From the NCBI GenBank assembly GCA_001414345.1, contig LLCB01000004.1:372001-436000 (forward strand): a stretch of 64,000 nucleotides of DNA. The letters run 5' to 3'. Each line of letters starts with the position of its first letter. Positions within the stretch are counted from its first letter, which is position 1. This DNA is from Hymenoscyphus infarciens. Taxonomy: Eukaryota > Ascomycota > Leotiomycetes > Helotiales > Helotiaceae. The notes beneath the pieces are model-generated. The model saw nothing but the letters and a program-made list of their open reading frames with translations, had not been told where the DNA came from and did not search any database. Made by a program: the position numbers and the translations under genes. This document shows, piece by piece, positions 24,467-35,960 of the stretch.

Positions 24467-25664
24467 TTACATACATCCCTTGCGATATTTCCCTACAGAC
24501 TTGGGCGGCGATATTACCGGTGACATATCGGGGTAGACCCCCATCCAGCACGCGTGCAAGAGTCGGATCAACATTGCGCCCAAGGGGAAGAGGAGAGTAA
24601 ATGATGCGATTCCGATGACTCCATAGGCTGTGAGGATTCTTTCGAAGTTATCAGGCGAGTTAATACGCCGCTTGATCCAGAGCAGCCGGAGGAGATATTA
24701 TTTGCCGTGTTGGGGTTCGAAGTACCGGTATTCTCGCATTCGTCGTCGTCTGAGGAACTTCCTGATCCTGAACCCCCAGACCCGGATCCAAACCCAGATC
24801 CCCAGTCACCACCCCCATTTCCACCACCTTGTCGAGGGAAAGAAGTAGGCAAACTACCGGGGGTGAAAGAACTCGGAAAGTTCCCCGGTCCATAACCACC
24901 AAAAGCAGCAGAAGGAGAAGCACTCGTCTTACTCTTCTTGACACAAGAAGTACTTGCGATCCCACCAGTTGAGCCAGCAGAATTCAAGAAAGAATTCTCA
25001 CTACTACCTCCAGCAGCAGATTACAGATTCAAACTCGTTTTGCCGTGTTTACTATGTTGGTTCAGCGAGACAGAGACGGAAGCTGAAGCGATTGCCGAGC
25101 CGGATTTGTAGGCCCAGATCCAGGATGATTTCGCATCTGTGAAGGACATTGATCCTCCGGACCAGGAATTGCAATTCGAAGCTATCACTCTATGATCAAT
25201 CTTTTACTCGTCATAAATTGTGGAAACGGTAAGGCTTACGCTTTACATTAGTAGTCATAACATTCTTTACAATCCCACCTCCACCCAACAACTCAACCTT
25301 CGCTGAAGCGTCCACATTCGGAGCCCTCTCGCCAACTCCTAATCTTGGTGAGTGTGTGACTTTGTTTCCGGCGGCATTGGAATATATCATAAAGATATTT
25401 GCTCCTGTCATTGAACATCCTTGTCCTAGTCCGCTCCAGGACATACTCGACGGCCCTGTGATTTGGAAAAATAGATCACCACTTCCGCTCGAGGCAGTTG
25501 CTGCGGGGACGTTGACTGCATAGCATAAATTATCGCAAGAGCAGTATGCGGATTTTTGAGCGGTGGTTGTTAATACTGTGATTTGGCTAGTGACGAAGTT
25601 GTGGGGGGTTGGTGGACTTAATTAGAGCGAAAGCTCCTATGAGGAGGGTATTAAAAGAATGCAT
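24467..25664 (-). pseudogene. Decayed DOMON (cellobiose-dehydrogenase-cytochrome-like) / b561 membrane protein gene
   Basis: Reading the minus strand gives, in order, a signal peptide (MHSFNTLLIGAFALI), a cytochrome-type DOMON domain (CYAVNVPAATASSGSGDLFF, SPRLGVGERAP, NCNSWSGGSMSF), a Gly/Ser-rich linker and one hydrophobic helix (ILTAYGVIGIASFTLLFPLG). Intact relatives continue with a multi-helix b561/reductase part, which is missing here. Breaks: a frame change at a G6 run (25603-25608) between signal peptide and domain; an in-frame TAA at 25021-25023 where CAA is expected; a second frame change near 24655-24690; and a 3' truncation. One intron (25182-25239) still looks functional. Haem-binding role known for the family only. 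Most likely a pseudogene; extra introns could explain part but not all of the breaks. Confidence 0.75.
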
Positions 25665-26740
25665 GCTCGTGTATATCAATAAAGGATTTCTTTAATTGCC
25701 TGACTCAGATCCCTCCTAAATATAAAGTAGCGGGGGTTTGGAGGAAGCTCAAAAAGAGGCCACAGCGTAAATGGAGGGAGGTAGATATATTTGTAGTTTC
25801 TACCAATATCAAAATACCTCTATCAAAGCATCCTACTTACAAAAGCCTCCACACAAGAAACCCCCAAAGGCAGCCAAGCATATCAAAGAGCTATAAACCG
25901 AACTCGCATCATTACGGCGATCGCAGGGCCAAGATCGGACGTTCGCCAGTTCTTACGAGATCCAGCCCCCCTCGTTGATACTCGGCAATGGCTCAAACAG
26001 CCACCACCCCGCCGAGTTGATAATTATTGAGGTACGATACGGTGCGACAGCCACACCATATTGCAGAGCTCTGTTTGGCCTTCGCTAATGCAACACCAAG
26101 GCGATTCCTTAGGCGAATGACGCGTGTACTGTACTTAGCACCGAGACGTGCATGTAATAGTAGCCGAGCATTAAATCGTCTGCCAACACCATAAAAATTG
26201 GAATGTTTTTTGATGATCAGGCTGTGCAAGTGGGAGGTTCATACGTGGCAGTTTGTGTTCTTGGTTTTTGTGAGGGATTCGTGTTAGGATGAAGGTTTAA
26301 TGGGCGAAAATTTCAAAGCCTGGGTATTTTTCCGCAGCAGCTAGAAATTCTTGATCGAGATTTCGATGGTAGAGAAAGAACAAGAAATTTAAACGAACGA
26401 GTACAATATCGAAAAAAAATCATCCAGCCCTACTGGAACCCGAGTGCATGGACGCCATCAAGCCATCAACACCACCTTGACACTAGCTTAGAAACGAAAC
26501 AACAGAAAACAGCCCCACGCACCGCCAAGCTTAAAACAACAACCGGAAAATGCCTTAGGCGAGCGAAAAGAGCTGCTGGGTAAGGAAGTTGATAAGGTAG
26601 GATGACGCAAGCATCTCCTGGTATCTCAGGTATGAATTTGGCGTGATTAGCTGAACTTGAGAATCACTCACGCATGTCCCTCAACGATCATTTGTCCTCC
26701 CTCAAGAATGTCCAGCACAACAACTCCTCACGTCACTTCC
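25665..26740. other. Intergenic region
   Basis: About 1.1 kb between the DOMON pseudogene and the M20 amidohydrolase stop codon. Ordinary composition, no convincing ORF, no RNA gene recognised. Confidence 0.5.
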
Positions 26741-28175
26741 TTAATCTCGACTCCTAGCCTTTTCATCATCATCAAACTGTTTTCTCACTTGATTGGCAAC
26801 TTCCTCACTCTCCAAGACTTTCCAACCAGCAATCGCCATCCCCTTGGCAGCTGTAATAGTAATGCGATGGGCTTCTATTGTCGCTGCGCAAGCCGTGAAT
26901 CCTGGGGTATGATTTGCTGAGCCCTCTGTAACTGGAATACCGTACATGGCGTGGAAACCGGGACACACGAAGGTTACATTGCCTAATTTCATATGGTTAG
27001 TAGGAGCCTGGAGAGTTATTGGGGATTTTGAGAAGAGAACAAACCCATGTCTGTAGAAGCTGGGATACCAGCAGAGGTATCGAGGGTAACTGGTGAGTCC
27101 AATTCCTCCATCGCATCGGCATAGAGTTTGCAAAGTACATAATTAGGACACAAATCCGCATACGCCGGAGTTCTTCGTTATCGTTAGTAAACCTCTTCTT
27201 GCCATTCCAGAGGGGAACAAAAGAAGAAATTACTTACTTCTCATACTCAACCTTACACCCCGTAGCTAAAGCCGCAGCATCAAAACATTTAATCACTCTT
27301 TCTTCAAGCAATTCCATCTCCCCAACAGTCGCACTCCTAACACAATAATCCAAACTCGTATCCGCTGGAATAATATTATTTGCATCGCCCCCCTTCGTAA
27401 TAATCCCATGCACCCTCTCATACGGTTTAATCTGCTGTCTCAACATACTCACAGCATTATACCCCAAAACCACCGCGTCCAACGCATTGATCCCCTCATG
27501 CGGACTCGCAGCAGCATGCGCAGGTTTGCCTGTAAAATGGACTTTGAAATGTGCTGCGGCTGTTGATTTGGCGAATGCCATGCCGGAATATTTTGGGTCT
27601 GGGAGGGGAGCTCCGGGGTGAAGCATCATACATGCGTCGACATTTTTATATGCCCCTGCCTCGATGAGTTTTAGTTTCCCACCGCCCCCTTCTTCGGCTG
27701 GCGTTCCGAGGAGACGGACACGACCTGGGATTTTGGATTCTTTGAGGGCGGCTGCTATTCCTAGGAATGCGGCTATTGAGGAGGTGGCTATGAGATTGTG
27801 GCCGCAGGCATGGCCTATTCCAGGGAGAGCATCATATTCTGCGTTGAAAACTAGGAGACGACCACCTTCCCCAGTTTCTGCCTCGAAAGAAGTTTCGAGA
27901 CCGTAAGCTTGTTTGGTGACTTTGAAGTTGCGATCTGAGAGGAATTTGGTAATATTGTCGTGGGCTTGGTATTCTTTGTAGCAGAGTTCTGGGTTTGAGT
28001 GGATCTATTTTGAGGATTAGATCATGACGTTACTTGGAATAGGAGTAGCTACTTTGAGATTTATATCGCGAAGGCCAACATCGTCGGCATCGATGGTACT
28101 TTTGATGATGTTGGATGCATTGTAACTAGATGGTTTGCTTGTTCTTCCAACAGGCAGATTTTTCATTCGAGTCAT
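26741..28175 (-). CDS. M20 family amidohydrolase / metallopeptidase
   Basis: Zinc-type M20 peptidase/amidohydrolase, cytosolic by lack of a signal, probably cleaving an N-acyl amino acid or dipeptide-like amide (M20D, PM20D2/ACY1L2-like); substrate unknown. Four exons: 28175-28053, 28004-27238, 27172-27045, 26982-26741; introns of 47, 64 and 62 nt with CTAAC/CTAAT branch sites; 419 aa. Motifs: IHSNPELCYKEYQA near the N-terminus, the metal-binding GIGHACGHN, the EEGGGG segment with the catalytic Glu, then the lid domain start HFTGKPAHAAASPHEGINALDA with the conserved His, and a C-terminal FHAMYGIP / NHTPGFTA region carrying the last metal-site His. The start follows a short N-terminal extension typical of this group. 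No breaks seen. Confidence 0.9.
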
Positions 28176-29399
28176 ATTGTGTTGTTGATGAGACTTGGTG
28201 AAGAAGTTTGAACCAAAAAGGTTGAGAGCTTAAAAGCACTTAAGTGTGCTCCTCTCCAGGCTATATAAACCCCCTCTTTCTCCGGTCAACGGTCAACCCC
28301 ACCTTTGACGTCTGATATCCTTAATCTTTGCCCACTTCGGATTGTGGGTAAGAAACTCTGGAGGAGTATTGACATATAAACAAGTCATTATTCGAGTTTG
28401 TAACTGCCCACGATATATGTAGATGTGCCCCATGGAGGCAGTAGGTGTTTCTTTGTATGTATCAATTGCATCCCTCGATCCTAAGCAAGCCGTCTCCAAT
28501 CAACCCATGTAAACGAACCCAATGAACATCGAAAGATACTCCACAGTTAAATCGCTTACCCAAGAGCTAAGAACACATTTTGACGACTTGATATCTCGAA
28601 ACATGCAATCAGCACCTGGATATAATGCAGACATGATTCTGTATGTATTCTTCGAATTGCTGGACAATACTGATGATGAATGAAACTAACCCAAGCAAGA
28701 GGCCACGTTGAGTTCTGAAAAACAAAGGTATAGGGAAGAGATATGACGAAATAAAGGCGCAGTAACGAAAAAACAGAATGAAGAGAGGATAAAATAAGGA
28801 GTTTCCTCTTTATAGCTGGTTGTCCAAATTGAATGGCTGAATGTGGATAAATTAAGGATGAGCGACATAAAAACGACTCCTCTGAGACGCAAGTTTGTTT
28901 AGCATCTGAAGAAGCCGTCAGCTGTCCTCGCAATGAGCAGAAAATGGCTCTCGTTGTGCTAGACTTTTAGGACAACCGAAGTTGCTTGTTTCGCAGAATC
29001 TGGGTAAATATCTGGAATTGTTCCCCTGAATTGACCGAAAACATTTGGGTTATTAGAATGTTAGAATGTCATTTGCTGCCGCTTTTATTGCCCATGGCAA
29101 GGTTACACCAGTTTGCCCATGTCTTTCCAGGGTCCTGCGACCTCCCTCAGCAATCAATTGAGCTTTCTTTTCATCTTAGAGGTCAGAAGAAGTAAACAAT
29201 GAGGCAAAGAAGGTCGGAGTGAATGACAAGACTATATTGGATGAGCCCCAAATAAATATCAAAAAAGGAGCTAGTGTAATGCTGACAGGGGTCGGTTACT
29301 TAGAGGAGCGTCGCGCAATCGCTTGGCAACAAATTTACTACATCTCCCAGCATTTGCAAGTCTGGTACTTGAGTGTATCAGCTGTCGCTCCTCTTCAAT
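28176..29399. other. Divergent intergenic region
   Basis: 1.2 kb between the M20 gene (-) and the RRM gene (+); must contain both promoters. Nothing else supported. Confidence 0.5.
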
Positions 29400-31155
29400 A
29401 TGACTTCCGCTACTGTCACTCTTGAAAAAGTTTACTTTGAGACTTTGCTTCGGAAGTAAGTTTCCCCTCTCGATCTTTCATCTTTCATCTTTCGAAATAT
29501 TGGCGGCGCGTGCTTGCGCTCCGAGAAAAGAAAAAAAAAAATGTGGATTTGTGGAGGAGCTTCATTGCATCGGAATGCTAACTTACCCCACTAAAACAGA
29601 GCCCAATTCGTACGTTCCAGATCACCTGCAAGTGGGGGAGGGGCAGGAAGGAAATCTGCCAGTCAGAAACTCGAATTAATCTGTGAGATAGCATGCGCCA
29701 GCCGCCGACTACACGACTCCTCTCGACGTCCTCACGGTGACGATCCCCAAGACCGATCACGATAGCCTTGTACGAGATCCCCTTCCAGAATCACGCAGTC
29801 CCCATGCTACATATGCTGATTGAATTCCCAGTTGAACGTTGCCCGGCAATATGGTAGGGCTCACTCTGCGCGGGAGCTTGTTATGCGCATTCATACGCGG
29901 TGAAGATGTTTGTTGGTTGACTTGTTTTTGTTTCTGTAGCAAACCTCCAGACGAACCTTCTTCAGGGTGGCATCACCGAAGAAACCCTGGCAGTGAGCTT
30001 CAATCCTATCTCATTTCCACTTCCCTGGGGCTAACATGGTTCACTAGATTCTGACTAGAGGAATTCCTGGCAACGAAGATGGAGCGACAACTACTGCCTC
30101 TGCCGTTGAAGAGCGCTCTGATACGGGCTTCCTCTCCCAGCAACCGATGTCAACAATCCACACAACTGGAGGAAGACAGGATTATACGTTCGGTAGAAAT
30201 GCCAATTACACTCCTCGAAATGCGGAACCTCGCCAACGAGACACCAATGGCTACAAGAATGGCTATCAGAAGGGCTTCCAAAACCACCCCAACAGCGATG
30301 AAAATCTGTACATGTCGATGCCCGAAGGACCAGATGCATTCTACGATGGAGGGAGCAACAATGATTCGCAATCAAAGCCACGTCAACAATTCGAGAAATT
30401 CGCAAAGCGTACAGTTCAATTGGCAAACCTTCATGAAGCCACAACCCATGCCGATATTGTCGATGTAGTTCGAGGTGGTATGCTATTGGACATCTACCTT
30501 CGAATCCATGATCGGACAGCAAGCGTTTCGTTCTTGCATGAGGCGGATGCCCGGGAGTTTTTCCGACATGCTAAGCGCTATGATTTATATGTGCGCGGAA
30601 AGAGAGTACGTAAACTCCCAAGAGCTCTCTTGGTCGTTAAATGCTGACGAGAAACAGGTCGAGATCCGTTGGAACGATCGCCAATTCATTCTTCCAGGAC
30701 ATGTCGCCAATAAAGTTGCCATCGGGGCCACACGAAACCTCGTAATCATCAACCGTAGTCCTAGACATACTGAGGAAATGATTCGTGATGATCTTGAGCA
30801 CATCCACAACCTTGTTGTCATCAAAGTTACATTTGACGATAACAACAACAATGCGTATATCTCTACAAACTCAGTACACAACGCGATGTTTGCTCGAACT
30901 TGTATGATGAGTCGCGCTGTCTACAAGGGATCGAAGATCGAATGGGATACCGATGAATGTTCTGCGCCTTTGCAACGCCGTCGACAGCCCAATATCATCG
31001 CTAAGGAGGCAACTAAGGAGGCACCATTGATGAATCGCTTCCAGCTTCTCAATATGGATGGAGATGAGGAGTCTGTGGAGGACGATGAGGAAAGTGAGGA
31101 GAATAATGTGAACGGCATCAGCATTCAACCTCCAGTTTCCTTCATGATTTCTTGA
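29400..31155 (+). CDS. Nrd1-type RNA-binding protein with two RRMs and micro-exons
   Basis: RNA-binding protein of the Nrd1 (negative regulator of differentiation) group. Seven exons fit splice rules and one frame: 29400-29455, 29600-29609 (10 nt), 29692-29769, 29832-29853 (22 nt), 29940-29992, 30048-30605, 30658-31155; 424 aa. Splicing rebuilds a family-like N-terminus: VTLEKVYFETLLRKAQF, then VTIPKTDHDSLLNVARQYAN, LQTNLLQGGITEETLA. RRM1 is about residues 193-263 (KRTVQLANLHEATTHADI ... RTASVSF ... YVRGKRVEIRW) and RRM2 about 275-350 (GATRNLVIINRSPRHTEE ... AYISTNSVHNAMFARTCMM). After RRM2 there is only an acidic tail (EESVEDDEESEE). S. pombe Nrd1 has four RRMs, so this copy is short: a truncated paralogue or a distinct short form. 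ATG at 29400 is the only one that fits. Confidence 0.82.
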
Positions 31156-31811
31156 TTCATTTCACTTCCAGAGCTTTCGGAGCACCGAGGGTTGGTCTGC
31201 GACTCGAAGAATCCAAGGAACATACAGCTTTCCATTTTTCGTTTATGGGATGGTTACCACGAGGGTCTTTGTTTTGGGCGTTGGGTTGGCGTTGCTATCA
31301 CTGGACATTTGGGCTTTTGTGATTATTCAGATACCCCAGGTCGTCTGTTGCTGATTGCGAATACCCCAAAATTGCATTTTGTTGCTCCAGCTGGTTAGGG
31401 TAGGGTTATTGTCCAAGGGGGACATTAATTATGTGTATTTATAGTACGGTGGCATGGAGAGTTGCTGTACTTCACAGGACTGTTGATGCAATATCAAGTG
31501 TTGATAGGCCGGAAATAATATATGAATTGACAATTGCAAACCTTCTCTTTGGAATCTAAAGATTGATGTGCTGTGTACTTGTATCATTTTTATATCTGAT
31601 CAAAGAAGCTTGGGTATCTATGATAAGGCTTATCGGCGATGACGACCCTGAGTCCACGCGTTTCAAGTACTTGTACGCCACATCTTCCTCCCTAGCTCTC
31701 TCTTCCTTCACTCAAAGATCAATAGGTTCAATTACAACAACACCTCGAGTACCCTGTACATACCTACGATGCGATCAAGTGCCATGAAATTGGTTCCGGC
31801 ATCAACACCCA
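31156..31811. other. Intergenic region between tandem genes
   Basis: 3' flank of the RRM gene and promoter of the GPHR gene. No feature beyond that. Confidence 0.5.
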
Positions 31812-33458
31812 ATGCTCCCTTCGAATAAATGTGTCGACAATGATGGCGGTGATGCCTGCCTAGTCCCAGGATTTCACCAGCAACCCGCAGCGTCTTTAGC
31901 AACCGTCGCATTCTCCTCCATCCCCCTAATTATAACATTCGTCCTCGTTACTCTCGTCGTATACCACAAATTGTTCCCTATAGTCGCTGGGCTACAAAAC
32001 TCCAAAGATGGCGAAGAACACTACCTGCCTTCGAGCGCACCGGACTTTCTGCGACAGCGACACCAAGAACAGGGCGCGAGGAGCGGCAGACGGCGGGTCG
32101 TAGCTATTGCGTTTTCTACGACGATAGCGTTGGCTGCTGTGCTTGCGGAGTTGATTCTTTGCGAGATATCGAATACGCTGAATCCGGCTGCGAGAGCCCT
32201 TGCGCTCAAGGCAACTGTTCCGACATTACTCTTTCTTTTGATTATACTGGTGCCCTTTCTCGAATTACAATCTATTGTCTCTGGATCTGGATGGAGTTTT
32301 CAAAGGGGTGTGAATGGAAAGTTTCCAAGAACTGCTTGGGCACTGCAGCTGGTTGGGTTTACGATGTGGATTGCGGGCTTTTGGTGGTTGGGAAAGGGGA
32401 TTCCGGGGACGTATATACATAAGATGGCTTCTCAGCCGGGGAAGGGATTAAGTGAGGCTTCTCTGGAGAGGGTTGGGGTTATTGGGATATCTCTTATGGC
32501 ATTGCTTTCCGGCTTCGCAGCCGTAACCAATCCATGGCAGACCTTTGGAACTAAAACTCGGCCGGTTACTGAAGCAGATGTCGCTCGAAAACAAGCCGGC
32601 CTCGATGCCACCAACGACATGTTGGCCGCGAAAAGAAGTCGTCTCCGTGCTCTGCAACGAAAAGCAAAAGATACACCACCCGAAGGCTTCATGACCAAAG
32701 TCCTAGGCTCCATCCGCGGCTCGCCCGAGACCCAAGAGATAAAAGGCTTAGAACTCGAGGTCAATGGATTAAGTTCCATGGCTCTAAGTCTTTCTACCTC
32801 GCTCTCTGTTTTGCAGAATCGATTGGCTTTTAGTCAACGAGCATCCTCTCCTTTGGGGAAAATATTCTTGACGCCAGCTACGTATGGATTTTCCCTATAC
32901 TGCGTATACCGCATCCTCACCACAACCCTCTCAACCATGAAACGAGCATTCTTCCCCTCCCCCGACTCGACCTTCACATCCTCAACCACGGACCCCATAA
33001 ACCGCATCCTCTCCCTCCTAGCAAAACACTGGGACCCCTCTCTCGACCAACTCGCCTGGTCGCGTCAAATCTCGTTCCTCCTCTCTGGCGTTATCCTGCT
33101 GGCATCATTCAATAGCGTTCTCCAAACATTCCACATGATTACCAGGCTCTCCCCGAGCTTACTATACCATGCACAGACGAATTTAGCACTTATTGTCGCA
33201 CAGATTTGCGCCATGTATGTTATTAGTAGTGCGTTACTGCTTAGGAGTAATCTTCCGAGCGAGATGAAGAGTGTGGTTAGTGAGGCGTTGGGGAGTCCGT
33301 TGGAGCCGGGCTTTGTGGAACGCTGGTTTGATGGGTGGTTTATGGTTGCGGGGGTTGGGACTGCGGTGGGAATTTGGATGGGAAGGCAGATGGGGTTTGG
33401 GAGGGATTGGGATGAGTGGGAGGAGGGAGATTTGGAGGGGGGGCAGAAGAGGAGTTAG
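31812..33458 (+). CDS. Golgi pH regulator / GPR89 (GTG) family multi-pass membrane protein
   Basis: Single-exon 548-aa protein of the GPHR/GPR89/GTG family, proposed anion channels of the Golgi and related endomembranes. Hydrophobic segments lie near residues 30-52, 95-117, 132-152, 172-192, 220-240, then after a soluble central part with coiled-coil character (about 250-340: KQAGLDATNDMLAAKRSRLRA) further segments near 360-378, 425-445, 460-485 and 520-538. Family-like motifs: GFAAVTNPWQTFG, SSMALSLSTSLSVLQNRL before the second membrane block, and near the end LPSEMKSVVSEALGSP, FVERWFDGWFM. Length and topology agree with the family. No in-frame upstream ATG is favoured. Function is from family knowledge; the plant homologues' hormone-receptor role is not implied. 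Confidence 0.85.
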   Translation: MLPSNKCVDNDGGDACLVPGFHQQPAASLATVAFSSIPLIITFVLVTLVVYHKLFPIVAGLQNSKDGEEHYLPSSAPDFLRQRHQEQGARSGRRRVVAIAFSTTIALAAVLAELILCEISNTLNPAARALALKATVPTLLFLLIILVPFLELQSIVSGSGWSFQRGVNGKFPRTAWALQLVGFTMWIAGFWWLGKGIPGTYIHKMASQPGKGLSEASLERVGVIGISLMALLSGFAAVTNPWQTFGTKTRPVTEADVARKQAGLDATNDMLAAKRSRLRALQRKAKDTPPEGFMTKVLGSIRGSPETQEIKGLELEVNGLSSMALSLSTSLSVLQNRLAFSQRASSPLGKIFLTPATYGFSLYCVYRILTTTLSTMKRAFFPSPDSTFTSSTTDPINRILSLLAKHWDPSLDQLAWSRQISFLLSGVILLASFNSVLQTFHMITRLSPSLLYHAQTNLALIVAQICAMYVISSALLLRSNLPSEMKSVVSEALGSPLEPGFVERWFDGWFMVAGVGTAVGIWMGRQMGFGRDWDEWEEGDLEGGQKRS

Positions 33459-33697
33459 AGTTTGCCTTGTATTATTGTCGATGGGCGTTTTTCAGGGAGT
33501 TGTAGAATACCATGTTTGCCTTTTTTAAAATCAACTTTAGATGGCGTGAGTTCTATGCGATGTTAAGTTTGGACGTGATGAAGGTTAGATGAGTTAACGA
33601 GCATGGATAGATTCTAGGATCCAGTTTAGAAGTGGGTGTTAGGTGAGCACGGGAATTAGTTGTATTAAAAGGACGGTGTTCTTATTTGTGCCTTATA
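33459..33697. other. Short intergenic segment between the GPHR gene and the Tc1/mariner element
   Basis: Ordinary composition; nothing recognised. Confidence 0.4.
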
Positions 33698-34299
33698 AGA
33701 GATTCGAGCATTGCTCTGACAACACCTCACCATTTTACCTCTTTTACCCCACTATATAGTAATACTATAAGTCTAAATGTTATAAAATGTTAGAAGAACA
33801 CTTTATATATAATTCTACTACTATTTAATATATAGTAGCTATTCCCTTATACCTAATAACATCGTTAAGCTTTATAACTATCTAATAAGTAAGATATCGC
33901 TAGTCCTCAGAGTTTACCACGCTCTATAGTTCTTATAAGACTTCTATTAAGTCTTCTCGAGTCGTAGGAGCCTTTTCTAACTTTATAATCTAATACTTTA
34001 TCTACTACTACACTTTCTCTATAGAGTTAAGGTCTAGAGAAGAAGGAGGCTAGTCAAAACCGCGTATTATCCGTCTTAGTAAGCGAGCGAACCTCTTATA
34101 AACCTTTATACTATTCTCTATAACCCTCTACTATAGCTTATTCTTGTCTATTATTTAAAAAAAAAGTTATAGAAGTGAAAGAGTTAGAGTTAAGGTTAAG
34201 ATACGTCATATATTAGGGCGAAACCCTAGTATTATAGTCGGTGTTTCACTAAATTAGTCTACTACGTGAGGTGTTGTCAGAGTAATGCTCGAATCTCTT
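33698..34299 (-). mobile_element. Internally deleted, RIP-mutated Tc1/mariner DNA transposon
   Basis: 602 bp bounded by 33-bp terminal inverted repeats with one mismatch (33698-33730 and 34267-34299; start AGAGATTCGAGCATTGCTCT) and flanked by TA on both sides (33696-33697, 34300-34301), the Tc1/mariner target duplication. The minus strand between about 34056 and 33830 reads a Tc1-type transposase C-terminus: D*PPSSLDLNSIE (from DWPPSSPDLNPIE, with the last catalytic Asp), then KLEKAPTTREDLIEVL*EL. Stops replace W and Q codons, as RIP gives. The N-terminal two thirds of the transposase are missing, so it was non-autonomous or decayed by deletion. Confidence 0.85.
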
Positions 34300-34301
34300 A
34301 G

Positions 34302-35120
34302 AAAGGAATGGCTCGAAGTCTCGAGCAAGGGGATTCTTGTTTTTTTTTATGGTGCTGGTGCTGATTGAGTTCATAGAATAAGCAGACTTAGTAAGATAAG
34401 AAGTAATTTACTTAACTTTACTAAAGTAGCTTCGGTATTAGATTTACATCCTTTTACTAGTCAAGACGGAAGTAAATGAGTATTAGAGTTAGCTACATTT
34501 GACGAACAAATGTAGTTGAAGTATTAGATTTACTTTGGTCACTTTTCCACTTCCACAAAACAAGTCTTGGATTTACTTTTTTAGTCACACAGATAGAAGA
34601 CTTCTATAGAGAAAACATATTTCTTGTAGGTCATACCTAAAAAGCTAATGGTTTCCAATGAATAGTCTGAGACCAGGTATGAAATAATAGTGTGCTAAAC
34701 TGAAAGCACTTGAGTCATTCTAGGTAAGGTTGTGTTGAGAAATGGGAAAGGGGGAATCCTTAAGCTTGACAACAGACTGAAGAGAAGCTGGGCGGATGTT
34801 ATTCTCTAAACGAGGCTTGTTTAAGTAGAGTAGGTTAATAGCCTAGCAGCTAAAGTGAAAGAAGAATACACAAAATCAACAAAGGCTGAGTGATTCACTT
34901 CTCGTAGCCCAGCAGAGATTGTTTTACATAATTCAGACTCCAACATTGCAGCGAATCTCTAGAAAATTAACAAGGAGATCTCTCTTGGATTCCTGCGATG
35001 AATAAAGCACTTAAAAATATGAAATTGAAAACTAAACAGTTTAACCTAAAAGGAGCTACCTGCTTCTCTCAATCTTTGCATCTTGGTAATGTCTACATCA
35101 GGTGAAAACTCCTCCACTAT
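34302..35120. other. Intergenic region
   Basis: Mixed composition; a loosely repeated GTATTAGATTTAC / GTATTAGAGTTAG stretch at about 34430-34570. No gene supported. Confidence 0.4.
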
Positions 35121-35960
35121 CTACAACGACTTTGGTTTCATCATATCTTCCCTCAAAGGATCCAGAAACTCATGCATCCAGGCATCAATATCTAGATTTG
35201 GCGTCTGTGAAGCAGCCAATTCTGGACGGGTTACCCGATACATATTGAAACGAACCTTAACCTCCTTCAAACCCTGTATTTTCCGTAGAGAGTGCAATCT
35301 GGCTTCCATAAACTCAGGAATGAGTTCCGGTTGTTTCCTCATTCGTCTCCTTACAATATCGGTTGTTCCAACATAAAACGCTAGATTTTCAAGTTTCGAT
35401 TCGGGTGCACATAGCAAAGAGACCAAAGCATCGAGTTGGTCCAGGTACGCCTGGCCCCGAGGCCTTGTTAAACCTGGGATTATCCAAGCATGTTTTAGGA
35501 GACATAACTGGAGGCTGAGGTTCTTGGTTTGTTGAAGTTGACGAGGAAGTTGTTCACCTGATTTGAAATACTTCCCTAGAAATGATAGCACGCCATGGTA
35601 TGACAGCTCGCCAGAGCATCTATTTTCCTCATCCACTGCAATTCTTTCGATCATGCAAACCCCAAAAACAGCTTTAGAGTACCATTCCAACGAGACTTCG
35701 GTGTAGACCTTTCGGTTGACGCGCAATATTTCCGGACAACATGAACTGCCGTCCTTTCGAAAGGTAGGCCGAGGGCGAAAATAGTCTAGCTGAGAAAGAT
35801 AAACTTTATTGTCTGGGATGAGGTATGAATATATGAGTCTTCGAATCTCGAGGGGGAGCTCTAGAAATGGAGACTTTGTTTTAACGAAGGTTGGGTTGGA
35901 CGTCTGAGAAACCGTGAGAGTGAGGCCCGAGACATTAGGCGAATAACTGACAACAGGCAT
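35121..35960 (-). CDS. F-box-like / 2EXR-type fungal hypothetical protein
   Basis: Intronless 279-aa protein with ATG at 35960 and TAG at 35121. The N-terminal segment SPFLELPLEIRRLIYSYLIP (about residues 31-50) is the short F-box-like helix pair of the abundant fungal 2EXR/DUF7730-type families, followed by PEILRVNRKVYTEVSLEWY, another hallmark. The rest is mixed alpha/beta with no catalytic motif. Such proteins are numerous and variable; roles are mostly unknown and F-box function (Skp1 binding) is not shown. No frame breaks although AT-rich DNA begins a few hundred bases upstream. Confidence 0.75.
   Translation of the reverse strand: MPVVSYSPNVSGLTLTVSQTSNPTFVKTKSPFLELPLEIRRLIYSYLIPDNKVYLSQLDYFRPRPTFRKDGSSCCPEILRVNRKVYTEVSLEWYSKAVFGVCMIERIAVDEENRCSGELSYHGVLSFLGKYFKSGEQLPRQLQQTKNLSLQLCLLKHAWIIPGLTRPRGQAYLDQLDALVSLLCAPESKLENLAFYVGTTDIVRRRMRKQPELIPEFMEARLHSLRKIQGLKEVKVRFNMYRVTRPELAASQTPNLDIDAWMHEFLDPLREDMMKPKSL

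Noticed and set aside
30475..31155. Alternative start for the RRM gene at 30475
   Set aside because: Frame in the first exon is not the one that encodes RRM1; splicing at 30606-30657 joins RRM1 to the downstream exon in a different upstream frame.
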